From G965276765 sp965276765 (GTDB taxonomy: Bacteria > Actinomycetota > Acidimicrobiia > Acidimicrobiales > Palsa-688), in contig OZ255627.1 of the NCBI GenBank assembly GCA_965276765.1, positions 5,022,001 through 5,086,000 of the forward strand: a stretch of DNA of 64,000 bases. Reading direction: 5' to 3'. A model generated the notes under the pieces. That model saw only the letters and a list, made by a program, of their open reading frames with translations, searched no databases and was not told where the DNA came from. Both the position numbers and the translations under genes were made by a program. The stretch's first letter is position 1. Every line of letters begins with the position of its first letter. Below are positions 37,830 to 46,270 of the stretch, in pieces.

Positions 37830-37865
37830 CCACAAAGTAGACTCTACTTTGTGGGGTAAAGTCAA
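37830..37865 (-). promoter_or_regulatory. Promoter and perfect 25-bp palindromic operator of the membrane-protein/regulator operon
   Basis: Arms CCACAAAGTAGA (37830-37841) and TCTACTTTGTGG (37843-37854) are exact complements around a single C. On the minus strand a TTGACT (37865-37860) could be the -35 element and a TCTACT about 18 bases downstream the -10, so the palindrome covers the spacer and -10. A half-site GACTCTAC recurs at 37821-37828. This is a strong candidate binding site for the 99-residue winged-helix protein. The remaining 350 bases up to 38215 hold no recognised feature. Confidence 0.7.
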
Positions 37866-38215
37866 GGGCTCAGGCCTGCAAACTTCATGCCGTAGAGCCA
37901 CCCGGCGGCGACGACGGGACGAAGCCAGCACGAAGCCCGTGGGTGCCAAGAGTGCCATCCATGCTCGTTGGGGCTGCCTGAGCCGCTTCGGGCCCGCCGC
38001 AAACGCGGCTCAGTCCGATGGACGAACTGCTCGAACTCTCCCGCCTCGACGGCGATGCGACATGGCTCGGTTTGATGTCACATCGGTAAGACCCCCAGAC
38101 ACGCCCCCTCCACCACACCCTTCCTCCAATTATTGCGCGGCCCACCGGGCGTCGCCTCCGAACCTGACGTGAGGAGGGGGGTTCCACAACGGGAGGGTCA
38201 CGTGACAATGACAAT

Positions 38216-38545
38216 GTGAGGCACGCCGCTACGACGAGGCCCAATGCCGGCGACGTCGTGGTGCGTGTCAGCCCGACTCGCGATGGCTTCGACGGCGACC
38301 ATGATGAAGATGTGGAACGACCGAACGAGACAGCGACAGAACTCCGCCCGCACCGCTGTAATTGGTGCGGCGCAGCTATCCCCTGGCCGGGCCGCAAAGT
38401 GCAGACTGTCACGAACAATGAGCGCTTCCCCCAGCTCGTCCGAACGATCTACAACGAACAAGACGAGCCGATCCATGCATGCTCTCGAGGCCCAGGCCCG
38501 GGCGAGCCTGCGAGCGACGCACTCGACCCACCCGCCGGCGCCTAG
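38216..38545 (+). CDS. Hypothetical protein with a single CxxC motif
   Basis: A 109-codon frame. The only notable element is HRCNWCGAAIPWPGRKVQTVTNN, shaped like one half of a zinc ribbon (first knuckle CNWC; only one isolated downstream cysteine in IHAC). The surrounding residues look like real coding, but the start is uncertain and the other half of a ribbon is missing, so it may be a remnant. Confidence 0.3.
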   Translation: MRHAATTRPNAGDVVVRVSPTRDGFDGDHDEDVERPNETATELRPHRCNWCGAAIPWPGRKVQTVTNNERFPQLVRTIYNEQDEPIHACSRGPGPGEPASDALDPPAGA

Positions 38546-38629
38546 CAACGTCACTCAGATTGTCGCCGACCAGAGCGTGCAAGCCGGCATGACCGGGTCA
38601 GTGGCCGGGTCGGGATGACCGACGCCACC

Positions 38630-39082
38630 TCAGAGACTCGTGGTCCAGGGGTCGATGAGATTCAGGCCTAGACGGTCGAAGTCGCTGGTGTTGCGGGTGG
38701 CCAGGGCGGCACGGTTGGCTCTGCAGATGGCGGCGATCTGGGCGTCGAAGCCGCTGATCGGTGCGCCGGCGCGCTCACGCTCGACAACGACGTCGGCGTA
38801 CTGACGGGCTGCGACGGCGTCGAACGGCAGGACCTGGTCGGCGAAGGTGACGAACACGTCGTCCGCTGCGGCATTGAGGAGGGCCCTCCGTCGACCGCTC
38901 GGGAGGCGGGCAATGCCGAAGCGCACCTCGGCGAGGCTCACCGCGGTCGTGCACACCGCTGCTGGAGACAGCCGGGTCACCCAGGCCACGACGCCCGAGT
39001 TGGGTTCCGGGCGCATGAGCTCGGAGATGACGTTGGTGTCCAGCACGACTGGCCTTGTGCTGGCCGTTGAGGGTGCGCTCAC
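38630..39082 (-). CDS. PIN-domain ribonuclease toxin (VapC/FitB-like)
   Basis: A 150-residue PIN toxin. VVLDTNVISELMRP carries the first acidic residue, SLAEVRFGIARLP the central glutamate, and FDAQIAAICR plus LATRNTSDFDRL the C-terminal acidic residues; the layout is that of FitB. GTG 39082 overlaps the antitoxin stop as GTGA. Known members cleave tRNA or rRNA until sequestered by the antitoxin. All catalytic acids are present, so it should be functional. Confidence 0.9.
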   Translation of the reverse strand: MSAPSTASTRPVVLDTNVISELMRPEPNSGVVAWVTRLSPAAVCTTAVSLAEVRFGIARLPSGRRRALLNAAADDVFVTFADQVLPFDAVAARQYADVVVERERAGAPISGFDAQIAAICRANRAALATRNTSDFDRLGLNLIDPWTTSL

Positions 39083-39324
39083 CCAGACAAGTTGGCGGCG
39101 CGGGGTCCCTCGGAACGGAGAGGCAGATCGAGGTCGACCCCGCCGAGGTCTCCAAAGCGGGCCAAGAGCGTTTGGGCCAGACCGGTTGAGTCGTTGGCTG
39201 CGCCGACCGCGTCGGTGAGGATGGCGCGGATCTCCGCCTCCATGGAGCGGCCGTGCTGAGCGGCGCGGACTCGCAGTCGTTCGCGCACCTCGTCGTCCAG
39301 ATCCCTGATGCTGACCGCAGCCAC
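39079..39324 (-). CDS. FitA-like ribbon-helix-helix antitoxin
   Basis: About 81 residues, starting best at GTG 39324 (VAAVSIRDLDDEV). The N-terminal strand and two helices (SIRDLDDEVRERLRVRAA, GRSMEAEIRAIL) are the Arc/FitA fold that binds the operon operator, and the remaining 35 residues would embrace the PIN toxin. Translational coupling to the toxin is the usual arrangement. Confidence 0.88.
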   Translation of the reverse strand: MAAVSIRDLDDEVRERLRVRAAQHGRSMEAEIRAILTDAVGAANDSTGLAQTLLARFGDLGGVDLDLPLRSEGPRAANLSG

Positions 39325-39450
39325 AACGACCACCTCCTCCGCTACCAATGCTAGCAGTGGGGGTCTTGTACTGAGAGGTCACCGTGCCAAACGGCACTTT
39401 GCCGGGCGGACGAGCAGTGACGTGACCGCTGACCGATCCCCAGGGGGGGC

Positions 39451-40002
39451 TCACTGCGAGACGACGACGCCCACTCGGCAGGTGACGGCTGCGAGCTCAG
39501 CAGGAAGGACGAGGGGGTGGTCGCTGGTCAAGCGGAACTCCGGTGACGGCCCGAGGACCATCTGCCGGCGCCACACCGCGGCCACGGTTGGAGGGGTGTG
39601 GGCTGCCAGCTGCTCGCGGAACTGGGCGTAGCTGACGCCGGCCGGCTTGGTGACCCAGGCACAGAAGCTGCCCGGGCGTAGTGGGTCCCCGCTTTCCAGC
39701 CCGTAGAGAGCACCGGCGCCGAAGCCGGCGGTGTGAGCCACCCGGTCGTGGGCGCCGGCGTGCGCGTCGTCGACCGCGGCAGCGTTGAGGATTCCGAGGG
39801 CGGCGAAATCTTCGACGAGGTAGGAGTCCTCGTAGCCGGTCCCCGGTATCCAGGGAAGCCCCTCGACGCTCGCGCTGACCGAGGCGACCAGCCCAGGGAC
39901 TTTGACCGTTCGTAGCCGGTCGTGGAAGGCGAGCAGCGCCTCCTCGTAACCGACCTGGTCCACCTCGTCGGCCGGTTGGTGCCAGAACAGGTACGCAAGC
40001 AA
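39451..40002 (-). CDS. Conserved hypothetical protein
   Basis: A 183-residue protein beginning LAYLFWHQPADEVD, with YEEALLAFHDRL and later GSFCAWVTKPAGVSYAQF. The regular strand/helix alternation suggests a duplicated ferredoxin-like fold but I do not recognise the family. It lies 12 bases downstream of the SRPBCC gene in the same direction, so they probably form a pair. Confidence 0.65.
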   Translation of the reverse strand: MLAYLFWHQPADEVDQVGYEEALLAFHDRLRTVKVPGLVASVSASVEGLPWIPGTGYEDSYLVEDFAALGILNAAAVDDAHAGAHDRVAHTAGFGAGALYGLESGDPLRPGSFCAWVTKPAGVSYAQFREQLAAHTPPTVAAVWRRQMVLGPSPEFRLTSDHPLVLPAELAAVTCRVGVVVSQ

Positions 40003-40014
40003 TCGCTTGTCCTT

Positions 40015-40419
40015 TCAGACGTCCTCGACGAGCGACATCAGGGCGGTCAGTTCTCGGCTCAGTGTTGCTCGAGTGTCCGCCGGGTCGACGTCGGGCAGCA
40101 GCGGCAGGGTCATGACCACGACGCTCCCGCCTCCCGGTCGGGGGACGGCCCTGATATATGCCCCGCCCTCCCGGTCCGGAGCAACCTCGCGCAGGTAATC
40201 AGCGGTGCCGGCCTCCCGGTCGACTACCTCGCGCAGCGGGAACTCCCGGTCGCCCTTGTTCGCCCGCCAACCGGAGGTGGCATCACCGGTCACCCGGTCC
40301 GCGAAGTCCGGCGCCCAACGAGGGATACGCATCGGGTTGGCGAGCACGCCAATCACAGCTGCCACCGTTGCGCTGGTCTCGGCGCTCTGCGTCTCGGTCC
40401 GTGCGGCTCGCTGAGCCAT
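40015..40419 (-). CDS. SRPBCC (START-like) family protein, copy 1
   Basis: About 134 residues from ATG 40419. The segment VIGVLANPMRIPRWAPDFAD is the typical first helix and strand of the polyketide-cyclase/START-like fold, and SVVVMTLPLLPDVDP lies near the C-terminus. A close relative (47851-48261) is encoded in the second element. Ligand unknown. Confidence 0.8.
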   Translation of the reverse strand: MAQRAARTETQSAETSATVAAVIGVLANPMRIPRWAPDFADRVTGDATSGWRANKGDREFPLREVVDREAGTADYLREVAPDREGGAYIRAVPRPGGGSVVVMTLPLLPDVDPADTRATLSRELTALMSLVEDV

Positions 40420-40504
40420 GATCCCCATCCTGCCAGCAGCCGTCTCCGCCACGCGCCAGCCGTCCGCTAACGATCGGTGACCGGGCACTCGGCCTCCCAC
40501 CCGA

Positions 40505-40796
40505 TTACGGCTTGAGGACTGCTTCGGGTGCTAACGGACGCCCGCCGACGCTGAGAACGTTGATGGCGAGGAAGGCGGCGCTGGCGATGATCATGGCGAC
40601 GTGGAGGCCGGGAACGAACCCGGAGCGCCCGCCGGCGACGAGGGGCGCCGAGGACGGCGACGCCGATTACCCCCCCGACCTGGCGGGCGGCGTTGATGGC
40701 TCCTGATGCCAACCCGGCCCGCTCGGGTGGGGCGCCGTCGACCACGGCAGTGGTGGCGGCGGGCATGGTGAAGCTCATGCCGAACCCGGCGGCCAA
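40505..40796 (-). pseudogene. C-terminal fragment of a DHA2-family MFS exporter
   Basis: GFGMSFTMPAATTAVVDG and AGLASGAINAARQVGGVIGVA are the conserved helix 11 to 12 region of 14-helix EmrB/QacA exporters. The rest of the C-terminus follows in another frame (LVAGGRSGFVPGLHVAM to LAPEAVLKP, stop 40505-40507), so there is a frameshift near 40650. The first 350 residues are absent; at 40797 the sequence switches to integrase on the other strand. Confidence 0.75.
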
Positions 40797-41138
40797 CCTG
40801 ATGCCCGAGCACCTGGCCCGCCGAGGGTTGACGGCCGCCGCCGACCGGTTCGTTTTCGAGTCCCCTGCCGGCGGACCACTTCGCTACTCCAACTGGCGTC
40901 GGCGGGTGTGGCTGCCACGGTGATGGCGGGCTGCGAGGGTGCAGGCTTCCACGACTTGCGCCGGGCGTCGGCCACTGCCCTCGCGGTGGGGGGCGTGGAC
41001 GTGCGCACGGCTCAGGCGCGCCTCGGTCACTCCGATCCGCGCCTCACTCTGGGCGTTTACGCCCAGGTCGTCGAGGACGCCGACCGCCGGGCCGCCGAAA
41101 CCGTGGGAGCGGCCTTCCTCCGAAGTCGCGTGCGATAG
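40797..41138 (+). pseudogene. C-terminal remnant of a tyrosine recombinase (integrase of element 1)
   Basis: One frame gives LARRGLTAAADRFVFESPAGG and LRYSNWRRRVW; after a frameshift at about 40918 the catalytic end follows as GFHDLRRASATALAVGG, ARLGHSDPRLTLGVYAQV. The H-x-L-R-R, L-G-H and tyrosine elements are the active-site half of phage-type integrases. The N-terminal two thirds are missing, replaced by an exporter fragment. It ends 70 bases from att copy 2. Confidence 0.8.
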
Positions 41139-41207
41139 ACGTGCGATGCTTCGCCTCCCGGCGGCAGGTGGCCGGTGCCGCCACCCCCGCTGAACAGGGC
41201 TTTTGCA

Positions 41208-41253
41208 GTGGAGGTGATGGGACTTGAACCCACGACTTCTACGTTGCGAACGT
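41208..41253. repeat. Attachment-site copy 2 (46 bp identical to tRNA-Ala 3' segment)
   Basis: Identical over 46 bases to 62903-62948. It is the junction between element 1 and element 2. The bases that follow match those following copy 1 and differ from the tRNA, so this copy carries the left end of element 2. Confidence 0.9.
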
Positions 41254-41448
41254 CGCCGGAGCCACCCGACTGATGACGGCGCCACCAGCCGCTGGGCGCA
41301 AAGTCCCAGGTCACGGCGCAGATGTGACATTGACCTCTTGACCGATCGCCACCGTGTTTGACCCGTTACTCCCCTTGATACGGGCACGCGGCGGCACGAA
41401 ACCGGTTCCGACGAAGGTAAAAGGTCGGACGCACGTCATCTGCCGCGA

Positions 41449-41848
41449 TTACCAGATCGTCGACACGAGGCCGGATCGAGCAATGGCGCGGTCCCGACTC
41501 ACCAGTGGTGCCTGGAGCGCCAACACCGTCGCCACGATCAAGCGGTCCCAGGGGTCAGGCAGCACCGCCCGAGCGAAGCCCACCGCAGCCTTGGCCACGT
41601 CCAGTGTGACTGGCTCCAGGGTCACCTTCTCGGAGGACACGAGCCGCTCCCGAAGCGTCTGGAGTTGATCCGCGGTAACGCCCGCGGTTGATTGGGTGAC
41701 GTACCAGAGGTCGACCAGCGTGGCCACCGACACCACCAGGTCTCCAGCAGCCTCGGCTGCGATCAAAGCCGCCTTTTGCAGGCTCGGAGAGTCGGCTCGA
41801 TCCCTGGACGTACCAGACGATGGCGTGCGAGTCGGCGACTACCGCCAC
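41449..41848 (-). pseudogene. PIN-domain toxin (VapC-like) with a frameshift
   Basis: The first frame reads MAVVADSHAIVWYVQGSSRL, the start of a PIN domain with its first aspartate. After an extra A in the A4 run at 41774-41777 (T on the plus strand) the frame moves to AALIAAEAAGDLVVSVATL and LPDPWDRLIVATVLAL with the remaining acidic residues. Repairing one base gives a full toxin of about 130 residues. The start overlaps the antitoxin gene by 10 bases. Confidence 0.75.
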
Positions 41849-42087
41849 GCCGCCCTGGCAGTGTCCTCGCGGGCGAGGGCACTGCCACGTTCGAAGTCTT
41901 CCCAGCCGAGGTCTGGGAAGCTTGGCAACGACGCCCCGAGCGACCCGCCCGCCGGCCCGGAGGTGGCCTCCACCACCCGCAGGTGCGTGCCCGGCCCCAA
42001 GCCGAGCTTGCGCACCTGGTCGGCGGGGATGCTGCCATCGTCAGCGACGATCAACTCTCGGCTCTGGGAGGAACCCGAGGTACTCAT
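41839..42087 (-). CDS. AbrB/SpoVT-type antitoxin
   Basis: About 82 residues from ATG 42087. LIVADDGSIPADQVRKLGL and GPGTHLRVVEA form the swapped-hairpin AbrB DNA-binding fold. The C-terminal 35 residues would bind the toxin. With the PIN toxin frameshifted, the antitoxin may persist as an orphan. Confidence 0.75.
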   Translation of the reverse strand: MSTSGSSQSRELIVADDGSIPADQVRKLGLGPGTHLRVVEATSGPAGGSLGASLPSFPDLGWEDFERGSALAREDTARAAWR

Positions 42088-42274
42088 ATCCCCAGCATAC
42101 GAGCTGGATTCAGAGCTGCCTGGGGCGCAGCTCCGCAGACCTCCGCGCTCCAGGCGACCCGGCCGATCGCCACCGCTAGCTGCAGCAAGCGCACTACGCC
42201 CACGGACGGGCATCTCGATGACCTCAGCGGCCCCCCGGCGGGCTGACCACGCCCGGCCGAAGCCTGCCCCGTAT

Positions 42275-42297
42275 AGCCCGGGATCACCGGGCTTTTT
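42275..42297 (+). terminator. Intrinsic terminator, rightward
   Basis: AGCCCGG (42275-42281) pairs with CCGGGCT (42287-42293) over a 5-base loop and is followed by further T residues to 42297. This is the only textbook stem plus T-run terminator I saw. It precedes the IS1380 remnant and may be part of that element's left end, shielding it from outside transcription. The rest of 42088-42421 shows no gene. Confidence 0.65.
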
Positions 42298-42421
42298 CTC
42301 GGGCAGGTCCTACGGGAACGTCCCTCGCCTCACCGGACCTCCTCGGTCTGAACCTGGGCCGTCACCGCTGGGGGTTCCTCTTGTGCGACGGTTCTAAGCG
42401 ATCGGGCTGGCGAACAGTTTC

Positions 42422-43356
42422 GTGAGTAGCGAGTGCAACGTGTGGCGCTCCTTGATGGTCAGCGGAGCGAGCAGCTGCTCCTCGGCGTTGTGTGGCTACG
42501 GGTTCCATCCCCTCGTCGCCTTCTTAGACGCCACCGGCGAAGCCCTCGCCGGGCAGCTGCGACCGAGGAACGCCGGGTCGGGGACCGCCACCGACCATGT
42601 CGCCGTGTTAGATCAGGCTCTCGCTCAGCTCCCCGTCGACCCCGCCGCCACCGAGATCACCGTGCGGACCGACTCGGCAGGCTGCTCGCATCATTTCGTC
42701 GACGCCTGCAGCGAACGCAACGTGCGGTTCAGTCTCGGGCATCGCCTCACCGCGGAGATCGCCACGGTGGCGGTCACCATGGCCAACTGCGCCTGGGTTC
42801 CAGCGGTCAGCGCGGATGGCTCCGACCTGCGCGCCGACGCCGAAGTGGCTGAGATCACCGGGCTGGTCGACTTGTCCGCCTGGCCGGCGGGGACCCGGAT
42901 GATCGCCCGGCGCGAGCACTGCCATCCCGGCGCCCAGCTCACCTTCACCGATATCGACGGGCGCCGCTACCAACCTTCATCACCGATGCCACCGAGGGTG
43001 ACATCGCCTACCTCGAAGCCCTCCAACGCGGCCGGGGCCGAGCCGAACGGCTCATCTGTGACGCCAAAGACACCGGCATGAACAACCTGCCCTCCGCTTC
43101 TTTCACCATCAATTCCGCCTGGCTGAGCGTCGTCGGGATCGCCTGTGACCTCCTGGCCTGGTCGAGACTGCTACTCCTCGACGGAGAACTCGCCCACGCC
43201 GAGCCGAAACGGCTCCGCTACTGCCTGCTTCACGCCGCCGGCATCATCGTCACCACCGGCCGACGCCGACAGCTGCGCATCGCCGCACGCTGGCCATGGG
43301 CCAACCAGCTCGTCGCCGCCTTCGACCGCCTCAGCCTACTCCGGCTACAGACCTGA
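42422..43356 (+). pseudogene. IS1380-family transposase remnant
   Basis: The N-terminal quarter is missing; the frame picks up at CGYGFHPLVAFLDATGEAL, with ITVRTDSAGCSHHFVDAC (catalytic aspartate region) and MIARREHCHPGAQL. One base is lost near 42972, after which TFITDATEGDIAYLEALQRG and RAERLICDAKDTGMNNLP continue in a new frame to LVAAFDRLSLLRLQT. No inverted repeats could be located. It is old compared with the other insertion sequences. Confidence 0.8.
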
Positions 43357-43588
43357 CCGGTCACCCAGCGGTCTACCGGCGACCGCGTCAGCCACGACCA
43401 CGACCGGCCAACCCAACCCAACCTCAAGCCGCCCTGGACAGCCGCGCTCCGACCCCCGCCGCCACCACCGATCAGCGCGCCAACGATCAGATCGTCAGCT
43501 CCCATCAAGGCCACGAAGGCATACTGAAAGGTCTGCGCTAGCCGCAATACCGTTTACTTAAGACTACGCGGGTGTTATTCTTTGGTCT

Positions 43589-44999
43589 GTGCCTCGTGCC
43601 GGGTGGGTGAAGCCGGAGACCGACCAGCGGTTGTCCGACCACATTTCGATCGGGGTGCTCACGAGGGTCTTCCCGCCTGAGGTCGTCGACCGCGCCATCA
43701 CCGAGACGGGCAAGACGGAGCGGCGCCAACGCCTTTTGCCTGCTCGGGTCGTCGTTTACTACGTGCTCGGTCTCGCGCTGTTCAGCCACTGCGCCTATGA
43801 GGAGGTCATGCGCATGCTGGTGGAGGGCCTGTCGTGGTCCGAGGGTTGGGCGGCGGCGTGGAACGTGCCCACTAAGGCGGCGCTGTTCAAGGCGCGCCAG
43901 CGCCTCGGGCCCGAGCCCCTCGAGGTCCTTTACCGCAGTTGTGCCGTCCCGTTGGCGACCGAGCAGACCCCCGGGGCCTTCTACCGGGGCTGGCGGCTCA
44001 TGAGCATCGATGGGAGCTGCCTTGATGTTGCCGACACGGCGGCGAACGAGGCGGAGTTCGGCCGCCCGGGCTCCAAGCGCGTCGACGGGGTGGGTGCTTT
44101 CCCGCAGATCCGGGTAGTCGGGCTCGCCGAGTGCGGCACTCACGCCATCGTGGATACCACCATCGGCAAGTACGGCGACGCCGAGCAGCACTTGGCGTTG
44201 CGTCTGGTGAGGTCGTTCGCGCCGGGCATGCTCGTGCTCGCCGACCGGGGGTTTTTCGGTCACGCTCTTTGGACCAAGGCCGCTTGTGGCGGTGCGGACC
44301 TGCTGTGGCGGACCAAGCGCAACCACGTGCTGCCCGTCGAGCAGCGCCTCGACGATGGCTCGTTTCTGTCGCGGGTCTACCCGACGCAAAAGGACCGCCG
44401 GCACGGCACCGCCGGCGTGGTCGTGCGGGTGGTGGACTACGCCGTCGACGGTGTGGCCGCTGCAGACGACGAGGAGACCACCTACCGGTTGCTTACCACG
44501 GTCCTCGACCCGGACTTGGCACCGGCAGCCGAGCTCGCCTCGCTCTACTCCCAGCGCTGGGAATTCGAGATCGCCCTCGATGAGCTGAAGACCCACCAGC
44601 GCAGCCCGCGTGTCGTGTTGCGGTCGAAGATGCCCGACGGGGTGGTCCAGGAGGCCTACGGCTACCTCTGCGTGCACTACGCCATCCGCTGGCTCATGCA
44701 CACCGTCGCTGCCGAGGCCCGGGCAGATCCGGACCGCCTCAGCTTCACCCGCACCCTCCGGGTGGCGCGCCGGTCGGCGGCGTCGCACCCGGGTTTTTCC
44801 CCCTCAGGTGCTCGATGACGCTCAACGCCAGGCGACCACGGAGCTGCTCTTCGAACTGCTCCCCCGACGTCGTGGTCGTGCCAACCCCCGCGTGGTGAAG
44901 CGCAAGATGTCGAACTTCGGTGTCGCCCGCCCCGAGCACCGCAACCGGCCGCCGGTGGAGCGCCGCGTGCGGGTCGTGGGCGAGGCGGTCGGCGTATGA
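43589..44999 (+). pseudogene. IS4-family transposase, one frameshift near the C-terminus
   Basis: From GTG 43589 the main frame gives 409 residues: an N-terminal IS4 domain (RLSDHISIGVLTRVFPPEVVD), SIDGSCLDVADT with the first catalytic aspartate, VLADRGFFGHALW with the second, and YSQRWEFEIALDELKTH with the Y-x(2)-R-x(3)-E-x(6)-K signature. After SHPGF the frame breaks in TTTTTCCCCC (about 44795-44806) and continues one base forward as PPQVLDDAQRQATTELL to KRKMSNFGVARPEHR, a standard C-terminus. One extra T explains it, or a programmed +1 shift. Confidence 0.85.
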
Positions 45000-45340
45000 A
45001 CGCGGTCGTGGTCCCCATCCGCGGACGCTCCAACGCCTGGGCGGTTCTCGCCGAGGGGCTGACTTACCGGCGCACGGTCCGTGCCCGCTACCACGGCACG
45101 CTCCGGCTCCTATGCCCGCACGTGCTCGGGTGGAAAAACGGCAGGGGGAAGGTCCTCAGCTACCAGCTCGGCGGGACCGACCGGCCCGGGCAGCAGTGGC
45201 GCTCGATGTTCGTCGACGAGATCGACGACGCCACGCTCGGCGACGAAACCTGGCAGACAGCTGACAACTATGCCGGCGACTCGAACGGCATCGATATCGT
45301 CGAACTCGCTGTCGACCCCACCCTGGAGCTCCCTAAGTAA
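44996..45340 (+). CDS. Passenger ORF of the IS4-type element (WYL-like small protein)
   Basis: A 114-residue frame overlapping the transposase end as ATGA and reaching into the right inverted repeat. LRLLCPHVLGWKNGRGKVLSY, QQWRSMFVDEI and DETWQTADNY resemble the small beta-barrel (WYL-like) proteins of Actinobacteria. Being within the IS borders and translationally coupled, it should move with the transposase. Its role is unknown; a regulator or accessory factor are possibilities only. Confidence 0.7.
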   Translation: MNAVVVPIRGRSNAWAVLAEGLTYRRTVRARYHGTLRLLCPHVLGWKNGRGKVLSYQLGGTDRPGQQWRSMFVDEIDDATLGDETWQTADNYAGDSNGIDIVELAVDPTLELPK

Positions 45341-45352
45341 ACGGTATTGCGA

Positions 45353-45479
45353 CTAGCCGCTTGGTCGCGCCCGGGTTGATCGACGTGTAGCCAGCGCCGG
45401 TGTCGATCTCGTAGAAGACCGGCTTAGCTCCGATCGTAACGGGCAACAATACGGAGACCGCGCCGGGCACGCTCGCCAT
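45353..45479 (-). pseudogene. 5' fragment of a retropepsin-like gene cut by the IS4-type element
   Basis: From ATG 45479 on the minus strand: LLPVTIGAKPVFYEIDTGAGYT and SINPGATKRL. EIDTGA is the aspartic-protease flap/active-site strand of retropepsin-like domains. The frame enters the IS and stops there. Joining the two sides of the IS restores an open frame (KRLAQTFQYAF), although the continuation does not look like a retropepsin, so the gene may already have been partial. Confidence 0.5.
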
Positions 45480-45610
45480 CCCGGCCCCGCCGGGACCGAA
45501 CGAAACCGCGCTGCGCTATCGCCTGTAGCGGCACAACTCCGGTGTGGGACGCCAGGTACCCGGGGCGAGCGCCGACGACCGCCGGGTTGCCGGAGGCGCA
45601 GTAGAAGAAG

Positions 45611-46171
45611 ATGACGGCGATCCTGGCGGCTGCCAGGCTACCTCTGGGTGCGGGCGGCGGTGGTATCTTCGCACGCGTGTTGCGCACCAAGCTGCGCCGC
45701 AGCGGGCTCAAGGCGGATGTCGAGATCTCGGCCGACGGGATCCCCGTCGGCGTCTGGCGGGGCCGGAGCCGCTTGCGACACAAGAGCGAGGCGATCGACC
45801 TCGGTGGCTCATCGTGCGTGATGGTCCGGGACCGTGCGATGAAGCACCTCTCCCTGCAGGTCGACGGCGTCCAGATGGCGACGTTGGAGCGGATCTCCTA
45901 CGGGGCGTTCCGGGGGCGCTCCTGGCGTCTCGACGGCCCACCCGGCGGGTACCTCCTCCGCTGGAGGAACAGCAGGAAGATGACGTTCGAGCTCGACGGC
46001 GCCGAGGCGGGTGTCGTGCGACCCGAGGGCGCCCTGCGATCGTCCTATGTCGCCGACCTACCCGAGTCCCTGCCGCTACCGGTACAGGTCTTCGTGCTCT
46101 GGGCCACGCTGGCGGTGACACAGCGAGCTACAGCCGCAGCAGCCGGCGCAGCCGGCGCCACCGGGGTTTAA
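45611..46171 (+). CDS. Hypothetical protein
   Basis: A 186-codon frame with realistic composition: ADGIPVGVWRGRSRLRHKSEA, GGYLLRWRNSRKMTFEL and a C-terminal helix FVLWATLAVTQRATAAAA. It may start later, at GTG 45677 (LRTKLRRSGLKADVEI). It resembles small proteins of phospholipid-scramblase-like or PH-like beta structure only in general pattern; no family is assigned. Confidence 0.5.
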   Translation: MTAILAAARLPLGAGGGGIFARVLRTKLRRSGLKADVEISADGIPVGVWRGRSRLRHKSEAIDLGGSSCVMVRDRAMKHLSLQVDGVQMATLERISYGAFRGRSWRLDGPPGGYLLRWRNSRKMTFELDGAEAGVVRPEGALRSSYVADLPESLPLPVQVFVLWATLAVTQRATAAAAGAAGATGV

Positions 46172-46270
46172 CGGACCTACGCCACCTCCACCACCCATCG
46201 CGGGCTGTGTCAATAGCCGATCCGTGATCGGCCGTTCGCGTTCGTGCGCCAAGACGGGGTCAACCCACGG

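Larger units (their letters stand above)
33837..41253. mobile_element. Integrated element 1 (7.4 kb, tRNA-Ala family), probably immobile
   Basis: The element is bounded by copies of the tRNA-Ala 3' segment at 33837-33881 and 41208-41253. It carries an ArsR/MFS pair, a reductase, a membrane-protein/regulator pair with its own palindromic operator, a FitAB-like toxin-antitoxin pair, an SRPBCC gene, and pieces of an exporter and of a tyrosine recombinase just inside the right boundary. The recombinase is truncated and frameshifted, so it cannot excise itself. The integrase remnant has the same place relative to the att copy as in element 2. Confidence 0.75.
43545..45352. mobile_element. IS4-type insertion sequence with a passenger ORF
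   Basis: Ends carry the inverted repeat CAATACCGTTTACTTA (43545-43560) and its complement (45334-45349); two more bases (CG) can be added on each side. CTAGCCG is repeated directly at 43538-43544 and 45353-45359, consistent with a 7-bp target duplication. Removing the element and one copy rejoins a continuous minus-strand reading frame, supporting these borders. It contains a transposase with one frameshift and a second coupled ORF. Confidence 0.8.

Noticed and set aside
41208..41283. A third tRNA-Ala gene
   Set aside because: Only the 3' segment matches; no acceptor 5' strand or D-arm follows.
43361..43541. Plus-strand frame after the IS1380 remnant ending ILKGLR
   Set aside because: Probably the 3' part of the IS remnant; no protein family fits.
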